64,000 nt of DNA from Methylomicrobium agile. GTDB lineage: Bacteria; Pseudomonadota; Gammaproteobacteria; Methylococcales; Methylomonadaceae. The DNA is taken from assembly GCF_000733855.1 (NCBI RefSeq), contig NZ_JPOJ01000001.1:3365001-3429000 (forward strand). The letters are read 5' to 3'. Below are positions 1 through 7,906 of this stretch, one piece after another (the stretch's first letter is position 1; each line of letters begins with the position of its first letter). A model generated the notes under the pieces. The model did not search any database. It was not told the DNA's origin and was given only the letters and a program-made list of their open reading frames with translations. The translations under genes were made by a program, and so were the position numbers.

Positions 1-2513
1 GTGAACGCCATGCTGACCAGGCTGCACATCGTGGTCAGCTCGCTGAACACGACGCCTCTGGCCGTGCCGGTTCTGAGAACACTGTCTTCCCGATCCGGAT
101 GGCGCAGCCGGTTCATGATGTTGATGCCGGCATCGACGCCCAGCCCGAACAGGATCGGAATGACGATGATATTGGCAAAGTTGAACGGATTGTCCATCAG
201 TACCGTAGAGGCGCCGGTCAGGACGGCCGTCATCGTCAAAGGCAGCAGAATCAGCAGCGCGTCCTTGGTGTTGCGCTGCGTGAATATCAACACGATCACA
301 ATGGCCGCGACGGCACTGGCCAGCGCCTGTTGAAAGGCTTTTACGATCGCATTGCCCGATTCCAGGTAAATGACCGGCAGATCGGTCGCGTGTGGGGCGA
401 TTTGCCGGACCTCGCGGATGAACGCTTTCAGGTTTTTCTCATCGTTGAGGTCCTTGCTGGGCGAGGCCATGATCCGGTAGACGCCGTCTTTGCCGAGCCA
501 GCGTTCGGCAAGGTCGGGCGGCAGCGTATCGATCGTGACCTCGCCCGGATTCAACCCTTTCAGCAGCGTATTCATGGTATCCGGCAGCGTATCCAGCAGG
601 CTGAATTGCAATTTGTCCAGCATGGCTTTTCTTTCCGGAGCCGATTTCGCTTGCAATACCGCAATCAGCGACTCCACTTTCCGATGCAACGGACGCAGGG
701 TTGCCGCAAGCTCGCTGTCGGGCTTTTCCTTTAAATGCTTGCCGACAGCCTGCCTGAATTTTTCCAATGCCGCCATGCCGTTTTCAACGCTATCCCGATG
801 CGGGGCCGGAAACGCCGTCAACTGGAGCCCCATGACCAGGGACAAGTCATCGATGATGCTCAGTTTGGCCTCCTGGTTCGAAGGGATATAGTCGTAAATC
901 GTAATCGCATTTTCGACCGATTCCAGTTGCATCAGCCTTTGCGCCGTGGCCAATGCTTCGTCTTGACTGTCCGCCAGTACGGTCAGCGTCATCGGCGAGG
1001 TATTTTGGGTTTTCAGCAATTCCCTGAAGGTGGCCACCGATTCGCTGTAGGGATCGCGCAAATTGAGCGGGTTGATGTCGAACCGGGCCTGGGTCAGCAC
1101 GGCCAGGCCCGCCGCAGTCAGTAAGGCGGTAGCCCACTTGACCGGAGTGGCATGCCGGATCGGGAACAGGTAAACCCAGTCCGGGAACAGATCGTCGGAC
1201 TTTTTTGCCGGCCCCGAATTCGGTGGAAACAGCTTCAATATCGCCGGCAGTACGATCAGCGTGATCAGTAGCGAAATGAAAATGCCCACGCCGGCGATCA
1301 GCCCCAGTTCGGAAACGCCGGTGTATTGGGTTGGCAGGAAGGCAAAAAAGCCGGTCGCTCCCGTGATCGCGCACAAAGTGACCGGCGGCGCGACCTTGCG
1401 CACGGCTTCGAGCAGGGCCTGCCCGCGGGGCATGTTCTGCCTGAACAGTTCGCGGTAGCGCATGCAGACCTGGACCGCGTAATCATCGCCGATACCGATA
1501 TACAGCGCCGCGAAGGACACCGAAATAATGTTCAGATGCCCAATGGCCAGTGCGGCAAAGCCGAAAGTCAGCATCAGGCCCATGGTCAGCACGCCGAGCG
1601 TGGCCAGCGTCAGTTTGACCGACCGGAAGCCGATCAGTAGGGACAGGAAGACCAGCAGGAACGAGAACGCCGAAGCCATTTCGGCGCTGTAGGTTACCGT
1701 GGCCAGTTCGTCGTGTTCCAGCACGACCTCGCCGGTCAGCCGTATGTCGATTCCTGGGAAAATTTGTTCGGCTTTTGCCGTGACGGCCCGTACCGCCGCC
1801 AGCGGCTTTTCGGCCGGCATCAGTTCTTCGAAATTCAGATGGGGCTTGAGCAGAATGAAGCGCCGGGTGCTCGACAGGTCCCTGTGTTCCCCCACCATCA
1901 ACTGCTGCCAGGATAACTGATAAGTCTTGCCGTCCAGTACGGCCTGGATCGCCGCACCGATTTTATCGAGTAGGGGATTCAGGTCGACCGGCAATTCATG
2001 CGTTTTTGCGGTAATGGCCTGTTCGAGAATGTTGAACAGCCCTTTCAGGCTGTTATCCTTGGACAGCGTGCCGATGAAGGGCTGGGCTTCCGTCATTTTG
2101 GCGGCCAGTTCCTCCAACTTGTCAAGGTCGAGATAAAGCAGGCCGTGCCGCTCGAAGAAATCGCCTGCGCCCGGGATGTAAACCGATTTGATCTGCCGTT
2201 CCCTGCCGAATTCCGCTCCGAGATAATCCAAAGCGCGCGTTGCCTGCTCCGGTGTCCGGGCATCGACTACGACCAGGATCGCCTGGTCATCCTGCGGAAA
2301 AGCCTTGATAAAACGCTCGCGATCTTTCTGGAACTGCAGATCCTTCGATAGAATATCGGTCGTATCGGCATCGATGCCCAGGTGCTTGGCCGTATAGTAC
2401 ACGCTGAATCCGCAGAGCAGCAGGAACGTCAGGATTAGCGTTTTCGGATAACGCAGCAATCTGCCATCCAGTTTGGCGATCCATTGACCATAAACTTCGG
2501 TGATTTTTTTCAT
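1..2513 (-). CDS. hpnN: Hopanoid-type RND/MMPL exporter (HpnN-like), partial
   Basis: Open frame of 837 codons on the minus strand, starting at the ATG at 2513-2511 (MKKITEVYGQW) and running off the left edge, so the C-terminus is missing. The first helix at about residues 22-41 is followed by a large periplasmic loop beginning TAKHLGIDADTTDIL and an AFPQDDQ motif, which resemble HpnN proteins. Two groups of membrane segments follow (for example SAFSFLLVFLSLLIGF and a later VAAIVIVLIFTQR), giving the duplicated RND architecture without the extra domains of drug pumps. HpnN proteins move hopanoids from the inner to the outer membrane. The HpnN assignment rather than a generic MMPL transporter is inference from the N-terminus; no other hpn gene is visible. 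It is unrelated to the flagellar genes that follow. Confidence 0.8.
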   Translation of the reverse strand, partial: MKKITEVYGQWIAKLDGRLLRYPKTLILTFLLLCGFSVYYTAKHLGIDADTTDILSKDLQFQKDRERFIKAFPQDDQAILVVVDARTPEQATRALDYLGAEFGRERQIKSVYIPGAGDFFERHGLLYLDLDKLEELAAKMTEAQPFIGTLSKDNSLKGLFNILEQAITAKTHELPVDLNPLLDKIGAAIQAVLDGKTYQLSWQQLMVGEHRDLSSTRRFILLKPHLNFEELMPAEKPLAAVRAVTAKAEQIFPGIDIRLTGEVVLEHDELATVTYSAEMASAFSFLLVFLSLLIGFRSVKLTLATLGVLTMGLMLTFGFAALAIGHLNIISVSFAALYIGIGDDYAVQVCMRYRELFRQNMPRGQALLEAVRKVAPPVTLCAITGATGFFAFLPTQYTGVSELGLIAGVGIFISLLITLIVLPAILKLFPPNSGPAKKSDDLFPDWVYLFPIRHATPVKWATALLTAAGLAVLTQARFDINPLNLRDPYSESVATFRELLKTQNTSPMTLTVLADSQDEALATAQRLMQLESVENAITIYDYIPSNQEAKLSIIDDLSLVMGLQLTAFPAPHRDSVENGMAALEKFRQAVGKHLKEKPDSELAATLRPLHRKVESLIAVLQAKSAPERKAMLDKLQFSLLDTLPDTMNTLLKGLNPGEVTIDTLPPDLAERWLGKDGVYRIMASPSKDLNDEKNLKAFIREVRQIAPHATDLPVIYLESGNAIVKAFQQALASAVAAIVIVLIFTQRNTKDALLILLPLTMTAVLTGASTVLMDNPFNFANIIVIPILFGLGVDAGINIMNRLRHPDREDSVLRTGTARGVVFSELTTMCSLVSMAF

Positions 2514-3043
2514 GCGGCACCTGGGGTCTTTTTATGTTAGGGGGCAGAATCCGGAAACTGCTTTCGCGGTTTGGGCAATAGATTTATAGACTGCAAAATA
2601 GCAAAATTCCTCAAAATAACAGTACAGGCGAGGGCATGCCGGGGCAATCGCGCTATGTCTCGTTTTTCCGAAGATCCGCGTTGCGGGGCAGCGGGTCCAA
2701 ACGCCGGACGGGATATTGGAGGCTGTGAAAGTATTCCGCAGCCTTAAAAAACCCGTCCTGCGGAAGTTTCACCATCGCATGATTGCCGTGGAGGGCAGGC
2801 CTTCCTTCCATGATTGACTTAATGGGAAGGTCTCGAAGATGAGGGCCGAACCGCGCAACGCTTGGCCGTGGCGGCTTGCATTCGCGGCGGGTATGACAAC
2901 ACTCGCGGCAGGGCAGGGATGCAGCAATTGCTGTCAATCCATGTCATTCAATGGGGCTTTGCTTGAGGTCTCCGTGCCGAGACTTGGTGAATTATGCCGG
3001 AATTTGCTATTTTATATTTCACCGACAACCGAATGAGGAGGGT
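2514..3043. other. Intergenic region without a recognisable gene
   Basis: About 530 bases between the divergent hpnN-like gene and the small lipoprotein. I see no convincing gene; the short minus-strand frame at 2653-2937 has no recognisable features. It contains one copy (2642-2653) of the 12-mer GGGCAATCGCGC, which also occurs as an inverted pair around the repeat block at 14364-14868. Confidence 0.5.
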
Positions 3044-3196
3044 ATGATGAAATCGTCTATCCTATTATTTTTCATGCTGGCATTGCTTGCGGGATGTGAA
3101 AATACCAAAGGCCAAAATCGGCATGATCCCAATCATCATGAGCAATCCGTACAGAAAGATCGCGAGGCGTCCAGGGTTTTGCGATTCGGCACCTAA
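3044..3196 (+). CDS. Small putative lipoprotein (50 aa)
   Basis: A 50-residue product with a short charged start, a hydrophobic core (SSILLFFMLALLAGC) and a lipobox LLAGC whose Cys would be lipidated and cleaved by signal peptidase II. The mature part is only about 32 residues, hydrophilic and His/Gln rich. A strong ribosome binding site (GAGGAGG) sits immediately upstream; the second ATG at 3047 has the better spacing and is an equally good start. It resembles entericidin-sized lipoproteins in size only. No functional assignment is possible. The gene is followed at once by the repeat element at 3235. Confidence 0.55.
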   Translation: MMKSSILLFFMLALLAGCENTKGQNRHDPNHHEQSVQKDREASRVLRFGT

Positions 3197-3234
3197 AAAA
3201 TCGGATGCGGTATTGAAAGCATGAGTTTGGGTGT

Positions 3235-3495
3235 CTAGAGCATTTTCATATCGCGTATAAGTGCACAATACTGTTAAGTCAAGCCGTCATCTCGGCAGGG
3301 ATTCATGCCAGGCTTTCCTGCCTGGCCCCCTTCGGGTCAATGCAAATCTGTTCCAGACAGATTTGTGCCGAGATCCAGATGACAGGGATGTATTAGAGCC
3401 CGCCATCCTTGGCTTCTGGATTCCGGCAATCCTTGCCGGAATGACGAGTTTCCCTTAACTTGGCGGCACGTAAACCCGAAACGAAAATGCTCTAG
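3235..3495. repeat. MITE-like element with 13-bp CTAGAGCATTTTC inverted ends
   Basis: A 261-bp stretch bounded by CTAGAGCATTTTC at 3235-3247 and its exact inverse complement at 3483-3495. The inside contains paired GTCATNCCGGC / GCCGGAATGAC segments like those in the elements at 27500 and 31522. No open frame that looks like a transposase. The left end plus nine more bases (22 nt) recurs inverted at 51855-51876. Non-autonomous mobile element is inference. Confidence 0.5.
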
Positions 3496-3554
3496 CCGGC
3501 CTGCGCTTGTTGCAAGGCACAATCTCCCCCTTACCGTACCCGACCGAGGCTTGG

Positions 3555-5684
3555 ATGATGGAAATTCGCAACAGTGCGGCTCTCTCGAATGTTGCAGCGA
3601 CCGCCGCGTCTCCTCAACAGATTGAGTCGCTTAAACTGGGAACTATCCTCGATGTCGTAGTTCAGGCGCGGATGGGCGAAAATCGTTTTCAGCTTCAGCG
3701 GTTACCGGGCGGCGAATCGCTGACCGCGATGAGCCAAGCGGAATTGACCGTCGGCCAGCGCTTGCAGGTTCAGGTGAGCCGGCTCGGCGCGCTGCCCGAA
3801 TTACGCGTTCTTCCTGCCGAGCCGCCCGGGCCGGAAGTCGTGCCCAAGGCCCTGCGCGAGCTGTTGCCGAAGCAGATCGATTTGAAGGAATTCGCCGCGA
3901 TGGTGGGCCGGTTGCCGTCCTCGAATTCTTCGAATCTGCCGGGGCCGGTGCATGTGGCTGTGGAACGTCTCGCCGCGGCACTGCCGCAGGCGGAAAAGTT
4001 GATGACGCCCGAGGGTTTGCAAAAAGCCGTGCGGAATTCGGGAGTGTTTCTTGAGGCGTCGCTGGCCGCGGCCCTGGCCGAAGGCGCGCCGCTTCCGGAA
4101 AATGATTTGAAGGCGCGCCTGCTGAATCTGCTGGCCGTTCTGCAGCCAGGGGAAGGCGGCAAGGCGGCTGCCCCTGCTCGATCTTTGCGGCAGGAAAGCG
4201 CCTCTCCGCCCGGCACGGCGCCTTCCGAAACGGCGGCACCGGCACCGGAAGAGGCCGGCGATCAGGCCATTCTGAATCCGGCTAAAGTGCCGCAACGGGC
4301 GGAAACCGCCTTGCCTCCACCGACCGGTAAAGCATTGCCGCCGCAATCGCAGGTCAAAAGTGCTGCCGAGGGACAGCTCCCGGCTTCACCGTCTGCTCCG
4401 TGGCCGCCGGCGACTCGACCGGAAGAAAAAATCGGCGCGCCGGCGCCGGCCGAAACGGAAACTTTCGCGCCCAAACCGGAGCAAAGCGCGGCCAAGCTCG
4501 CTGTCGACAAAGCGGCGAGTCCTGCGGCGGAGCGTCTTGTCACGGTACTGCCGCAGGCGGCAAAACTGATGACGCCCGAGGGTTTGCAAAAAGCCGTCCG
4601 GAATCCGGGCGTGTTTCTTGAGGCGGCCCTGGCCGAAGGCGCGCCGCTTCCGGAAAATGATTTGAAGGCGCGCCTGCTGAATCTGCTGGCCGTTCTGCAG
4701 CCAGGAGAAGGCGGCAAGGCGGCTGCCCCTGCTCGACCTTTGCGGCAGGAAAGCGCCTCTCCGCCCGGAACGGCGCCCTTCCAAACGGCGGCACAGGTTC
4801 CGGAAGAGGCCGGCGATCAGGCCGTTTCGAATCCGGACAAGATGCCGCAACGGGCGGCAAGCGCCTTGCCTACGACGACCGGCGAGCCCCTGCCGCCGCA
4901 ATCGCAGGCCAAAAGCGCTGCCGTGGGGCAGCTCCCGGCTTCGCCGTCTGCCCCGTGGCTGTTGCTGACTCAACCGGAAGAGAAAGTCGGCGCGCCGGCG
5001 CCGGCCGAAACGGAAACTTTCGCGCCCAAACCGGAGCAAAGCGCGGCTAAACTCGCTGCCGACAAAGCGGCCCATTCCACGGATATTCAGACGCCGGAGA
5101 AAGAAGGGCTGGCGGCCGGGGCCAAACCGCAGCCATTCGAAACGAGCCTATCGACGGTTCGGAACGCGCCGCCTCTTCCTTTAACCGATAAAGCCGAAGA
5201 CAGTTTCAGCAAACCGGAAGAGATCGACCCGGCCAAGCTGGCCCAGAAAGCGGAAGGCGCATTGGCTAAAATTGCCGTTGATCAATTGGCCTCTCAGCCG
5301 CGCGACGACGGCACCGTATGTTTGCAATTGAATCTGCCTTTCGTTGCGGGAAACTATCAGGACAACGCCGAACTGTCGATTGCCGCGGAAGGCGGCTCTC
5401 CGACCGAGGACCGTGTTCCCGGCTGGACCGCGACGATCCAGCTCCAGCCTCCCGGCATGGGCGCCTTTAACGCCCGTATCATCTGGAACGGCACGCAAAT
5501 CGATGCCTGCCTCTGGAGCGATCGGGAAGAAACCGCCGACAGGATCGGCCAGGCGACCGAAACGCTGCGTGCAAGGCTGGAGCAGGCCGGGTTGGCGGTT
5601 GGGGCGCTCACCGTCTTGGACCGACCGCCTTCGTCGTCGCTTTCGGAAACGGTTGACCTACACTTGCTGGACCTTCTCGCATGA
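3555..5684 (+). CDS. Second FliK-like hook-length control protein
   Basis: A 709-aa protein. The N-terminal 130 residues carry a predicted beta-rich region (LGTILDVVVQARMGENRFQL). A long Pro/Ala-rich middle contains a large tandem duplication (residues about 143-320 and 332-505). The C-terminal part (about 577-705, with VCLQLNLPF and MGAFNARIIWNG) looks like the Flg_hook domain of FliK. Start taken at ATG 3555; ATG 3558 is equivalent, and an upstream start at 3507 is less likely. It overlaps the next gene by ATGA, so the two are translationally coupled. A full FliK lies at 47047-49005, so this is a paralogue. It may act as a ruler or export regulator with its FlhB-fragment partner; similar FliK-like/FlhB-like pairs occur in other bacteria (B. 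subtilis ylqG/ylqH type), with poorly understood roles. Confidence 0.75.
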   Translation: MMEIRNSAALSNVAATAASPQQIESLKLGTILDVVVQARMGENRFQLQRLPGGESLTAMSQAELTVGQRLQVQVSRLGALPELRVLPAEPPGPEVVPKALRELLPKQIDLKEFAAMVGRLPSSNSSNLPGPVHVAVERLAAALPQAEKLMTPEGLQKAVRNSGVFLEASLAAALAEGAPLPENDLKARLLNLLAVLQPGEGGKAAAPARSLRQESASPPGTAPSETAAPAPEEAGDQAILNPAKVPQRAETALPPPTGKALPPQSQVKSAAEGQLPASPSAPWPPATRPEEKIGAPAPAETETFAPKPEQSAAKLAVDKAASPAAERLVTVLPQAAKLMTPEGLQKAVRNPGVFLEAALAEGAPLPENDLKARLLNLLAVLQPGEGGKAAAPARPLRQESASPPGTAPFQTAAQVPEEAGDQAVSNPDKMPQRAASALPTTTGEPLPPQSQAKSAAVGQLPASPSAPWLLLTQPEEKVGAPAPAETETFAPKPEQSAAKLAADKAAHSTDIQTPEKEGLAAGAKPQPFETSLSTVRNAPPLPLTDKAEDSFSKPEEIDPAKLAQKAEGALAKIAVDQLASQPRDDGTVCLQLNLPFVAGNYQDNAELSIAAEGGSPTEDRVPGWTATIQLQPPGMGAFNARIIWNGTQIDACLWSDREETADRIGQATETLRARLEQAGLAVGALTVLDRPPSSSLSETVDLHLLDLLA
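3981..5070 (+). repeat. Internal tandem duplication within the second FliK-like gene
   Basis: Unit 1 is about 3981-4515 and unit 2 about 4548-5070. The offset is 567 bases at the left end and 555 after a 12-base indel (a repeated SLAA segment present only in unit 1). Near-identical blocks include LMTPEGLQKAVRN, LPENDLKARLLNLLAVLQPG and APAETETFAPKPEQSAAKL. The reading frame is kept through both copies, so the duplication lengthens the protein by about 185 residues. Confidence 0.9.
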
Positions 5685-5950
5685 CCCAAAACAACCCAAA
5701 ATCCACCCTTGCCGTTGCGCTGAACTATGACGGAACCGGCGCCCCCAGAGTGACTGCCAAAGGAAGAGGATTGCTGGCGGAACAGATTATCGAACTGGCC
5801 GAAGCGCACCATATTCCTCTGCGTCACGATGCGGAATTGGTTCAAGTATTGGCCAGCGTGCCTCTGGAGCGCGAAATCCCGCGCGAGCTCTACATCGCGG
5901 TGGCCGAAGTGATTGCGTTCGCCTACATGCTGAGCGGCAAACGGCCGTAA
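5681..5950 (+). CDS. Stand-alone FlhB C-terminal domain protein (FlhX/YlqH type)
   Basis: An 89-aa protein aligning with the cytoplasmic C-terminal domain of FlhB, EscU, YscU and HrcU. LAVALNYDGTGAPRVTAKGRG matches the YAVALKYD...GAPILVAKGAD stretch of the FlhB encoded at 19152, and EREIPRELYIAVAEVIAFAY matches DREIPQGLYVAVAQVLAYVY. It begins almost exactly after the FlhB self-cleavage site and lacks NPTH; only an NP two residues before the homologous strand remains. There are no membrane segments. It overlaps the FliK-like gene by four bases. In B. subtilis the homologous fragment can stand in for the FlhB C-domain (family knowledge); a switch or substrate-specificity role here is inference. 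The stop codon abuts the first REP copy. Confidence 0.8.
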   Translation: MTQNNPKSTLAVALNYDGTGAPRVTAKGRGLLAEQIIELAEAHHIPLRHDAELVQVLASVPLEREIPRELYIAVAEVIAFAYMLSGKRP

Positions 5951-6166
5951 GGCGGATTCGCCGAAGGCAATCCGCCGGGTTTCGCGGCAGGCCATGCCCC
6001 GGTTTGAGGCCTGAAAGGCGGTTTGCTTCGCGAAACCACCCTACGAGGTTGCACTGTCTCAGGTACGGAGTAGGGCGGATTCGCCGAAGGCAATCCGCCG
6101 GGTTTCGCGGCAGGCCATGCCCCGGTTTGAGCCTGAAAGGTGGTTTGCTTCGCGAAACCACCCTAC
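5951..6166. repeat. Two tandem REP hairpin units upstream of the RAYT gene
   Basis: Each unit (period 123, starting 5951 and 6074) has a palindrome GGCGGATT-CGCCGAAGGC-AATCCGCC and a second palindrome GGYGGTTT-GCTTCGCG-AAACCACC followed by CCTACG. They begin one base after the stop of the FlhB-like gene and end 36 bases before the RAYT start. Confidence 0.85.
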
Positions 6167-6202
6167 GTTTCTGCTACGCTTATTTTTATTTCGGGATTTC
6201 CG

Positions 6203-6709
6203 ATGTCTAATTACCGGCGCAATTTCGTAGCGGGCGGATGCTATTTTTTTACCGTCAATCTTCTCGACCGGAAACAGACGTTATTGACCGATCATATCGG
6301 GCTTTTGCGCGACTCCGTTCGGCGCGTGAAAATCTTATATCCCTTCCATATCGATGCCTGGGTGGTATTGCCGGATCATATGCACTGTATATGGACGCTG
6401 CCGTCCGACTCCGATGATTACCCTTTGCGCTGGCGTTTGATTAAACTGCTGTTCTCGAAAGGTCTGCCCAATATCGAGCGAATATCCCCGCTCCGCCGCC
6501 GGCGCGCCGAACGCGGCATATGGCAGCGCCGTTACTGGGAACACACGCTGGCATCCGAACGCGATTATTCCCGGCACATCGACTATGTTCATGTTAACCC
6601 TTTAAAACATGGCTACGTCAGCCGCGTGCGCGATTGGCCGTATTCCTCGTTCCACCGTTATGTATGCTATGCGACGGCATTCTGCCGGTGGACTGGTGCG
6701 GAAAAGTAG
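6203..6709 (+). CDS. REP-associated tyrosine transposase (RAYT)
   Basis: A 168-aa Y1/IS200-like transposase. It begins MSNYRRNFVAGGCYFFTVNL, a signature start of RAYT proteins. The HUH motif is H59-M60-H61 (LPDHMHCIW) and the probable catalytic tyrosine is Y128 in IDYVHVNPLKHG, followed by the usual WPYSSFHRY tail. The start at ATG 6203 is chosen because homologues begin at this motif; the upstream extension is repeat-derived. RAYTs nick and process REP hairpins as single strands. REP palindromes lie on both sides: two tandem copies upstream and an inverted pair downstream. The key motifs are intact, so it may be active. It is the likely source of the related repeats across the window (inference). 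Confidence 0.92.
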   Translation: MSNYRRNFVAGGCYFFTVNLLDRKQTLLTDHIGLLRDSVRRVKILYPFHIDAWVVLPDHMHCIWTLPSDSDDYPLRWRLIKLLFSKGLPNIERISPLRRRRAERGIWQRRYWEHTLASERDYSRHIDYVHVNPLKHGYVSRVRDWPYSSFHRYVCYATAFCRWTGAEK

Positions 6710-6732
6710 AGAATTTGCCTCATGTATCGGAG

Positions 6733-6838
6733 TAGGGCGGATTCGCCGAAGGCAATCCGCCGGCATTCATGACAAGCCATTCCTTGGCTTTGAGGCTAAA
6801 TGGCGGATTGCCTTCGGCGAATCCGCCATTTAGCCTAC
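6733..6838. repeat. Inverted REP pair (BIME) downstream of the RAYT gene
   Basis: GTAGGGCGGATT...AATCCGCC near 6736-6761 and the same palindrome in the opposite loop orientation (GGCGGATTGCCTTCGGCG...) at 6802-6827. The unit is bounded by GTAGGG and CCTAC. It ends two bases before the stop codon of the minus-strand FliL-like gene and may serve as its transcription end. Confidence 0.8.
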
Positions 6839-6839
6839 A

Positions 6840-7238
6840 TCAATAGCTGATCAAAAATTCGCTGAAAAAAGCGTCTCGAAAGCCATCGCTGTCCTCGTAG
6901 TGCTCCAGGGTTTTTTTAATGGCGGCGGCGGTTTCCTTGCGTAAGGCTTCGCGCTGTTCCATTGTCTGGATCGAATCGGTCGACCTGCCGCTGAGCAGCA
7001 TGATCAGCTCGTGCTTGATCGCCGGCATATGTTTTTTGAGTTTTTCGACTGCCTTCGGGCCTTCGGCTAAAAGCTGAACATTGACCAGCAAGTAGCTTCT
7101 CGGTTCAGCCAGATTGACCGTAATTTTGGGCGTGATTTCCAGGTATTCCATGCCGCCTTCCCCCGATGAGGATCCTTCGTTCGCATAAGCCCAAGAAGAC
7201 ATGAGTAAAAAACTGAGTAATAAAACCGATAAGCGCAC
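6840..7238 (-). CDS. FliL-like protein, secreted or periplasmic paralogue
   Basis: A 132-aa protein with an N-terminal signal or anchor segment (LSVLLLSFLLMSSWAYA, possible cleavage after AYA). The domain body resembles the periplasmic part of FliL: YLEITPKITVNL, a strand RSYLLVNVQLL, KKHMPAIKHELIMLLSGRS, and a C-terminal helix ending FFSEFLISY. The FliL at 14963 shows the same pattern (FPRGSSIQMIQISLAFLV, HEPMIRNNLLMLISAQK, FFTAFVMQ). Unlike that copy it has a cleavable-type leader rather than a cytoplasmic tail plus transmembrane helix. It is transcribed away from the flagellin gene and ends against a REP pair. FliL proteins ring the stator at the basal body; an accessory or periplasmic role here is inference. 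Confidence 0.7.
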   Translation of the reverse strand: MRLSVLLLSFLLMSSWAYANEGSSSGEGGMEYLEITPKITVNLAEPRSYLLVNVQLLAEGPKAVEKLKKHMPAIKHELIMLLSGRSTDSIQTMEQREALRKETAAAIKKTLEHYEDSDGFRDAFFSEFLISY

Positions 7239-7308
7239 GATTGGCTCCCGTTAAGCTGACGATAATCAGGATTTCAGTATAGGCCATTTTGGCGCTCGGG
7301 TATCGAAA

Positions 7309-7724
7309 GGCGGATTCGCCGAAGGCAATCCGCCGGGTTCGCCGGGTTCGCCGGGTTCGCCGGGTTCGCCGGGTTTCGCGGCAGGTCATGCCCTGGATTT
7401 GAGGCCTGAGGTGGTTTGCTTCGCGAAACCACCCTACGGGGTTGCAGCGGGGTAGGGTGGATTCGCCGAAGGCAATCCACCGGGTTCGCCGGGTTTCGCG
7501 GCAGGCCATGCCCTGGATTTGAGGCCTGAGGTGGTTTGCTTCGCGAAACCATCCTACGGGGTTGCAGCGGGGTAGGGTGGATTCGCCGAAGGCAATCCGC
7601 CGGGTTCGCCGGGTTTCGCGGCAGGTCATGCCCTGGATTTGAGGCCTGAGGTGGTTTGCTTCGCGAAACCACCCTACGAGGTTGCAGCGGGGTAGGGTGG
7701 ATTCGCCGAAGGCAATCCACCGGG
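7309..7724. repeat. REP array with 120-bp period and expanded 9-bp microsatellite
   Basis: Three and a partial copies of a unit with the GGCGGATT/AATCCGCC and GGTGGTTT/AAACCACC palindromes. The second and third copies start at 7451 and 7571, with an exact 120-base period. The first copy contains five consecutive units of GCCGGGTTC-type sequence (7332-7376), where later copies have two. Lies between the divergent FliL-like and flagellin genes, upstream of the flagellin promoter. Confidence 0.88.
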
Positions 7725-7778
7725 GTGCTGCGATTATGTGAAGCAGATCACAAAACGCATGACAGGACAAAAAAACAT

Positions 7779-7805
7779 TAAAGTTTTAAAAAGCGCAGTC
7801 GATAA
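7779..7805 (+). promoter_or_regulatory. Sigma-28 (FliA) promoter of the flagellin gene
   Basis: TAAAGTTT (7779-7786), an 11-base spacer, and GTCGATAA (7798-7805). This differs from the consensus TAAAGTTT-N11-GCCGATAA at a single position. Transcription would begin near 7812, giving a leader of about 95 nt. Confidence 0.9.
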
Positions 7806-7861
7806 CCAGGACAAAGGCGGGGCAATGAGTAATATGAAAAAATCCCCGATACTTTTAAGCC

Positions 7862-7883
7862 GGCCAAGCCGTTTGGCCTTTTT
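7862..7883 (+). promoter_or_regulatory. Terminator-like hairpin in the flagellin 5' leader
   Basis: GGCCAA (7862-7867), a 5-nt loop, TTGGCC (7873-7878), then TTTTT (7879-7883). It lies between the sigma-28 promoter and the start codon at 7907, so it would be transcribed in the flagellin leader. It could be an attenuator, a stability element or a protein-binding hairpin. Structure is read directly; function is inference. Confidence 0.5.
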
Positions 7884-7906
7884 AGTCCATACATCGGAGA
7901 GTCATC

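Noticed and set aside
2653-2937. Minus-strand frame of 94 codons in the gap after hpnN
   Set aside because: No ribosome site, no recognisable domain, and composition not distinct from the gap.
5951-7724. REP arrays as a CRISPR array
   Set aside because: Units are palindromic and contiguous with no unique spacers, and no cas gene is present.
7105-7770. Minus-strand frame of 221 codons with repeated RRIAFGEST segments
   Set aside because: It reads through the 120-bp REP array; the protein repeats simply mirror the DNA repeats. Equivalent frames at 7274-7720, 13190-13579 and 14592-14816 are rejected for the same reason.
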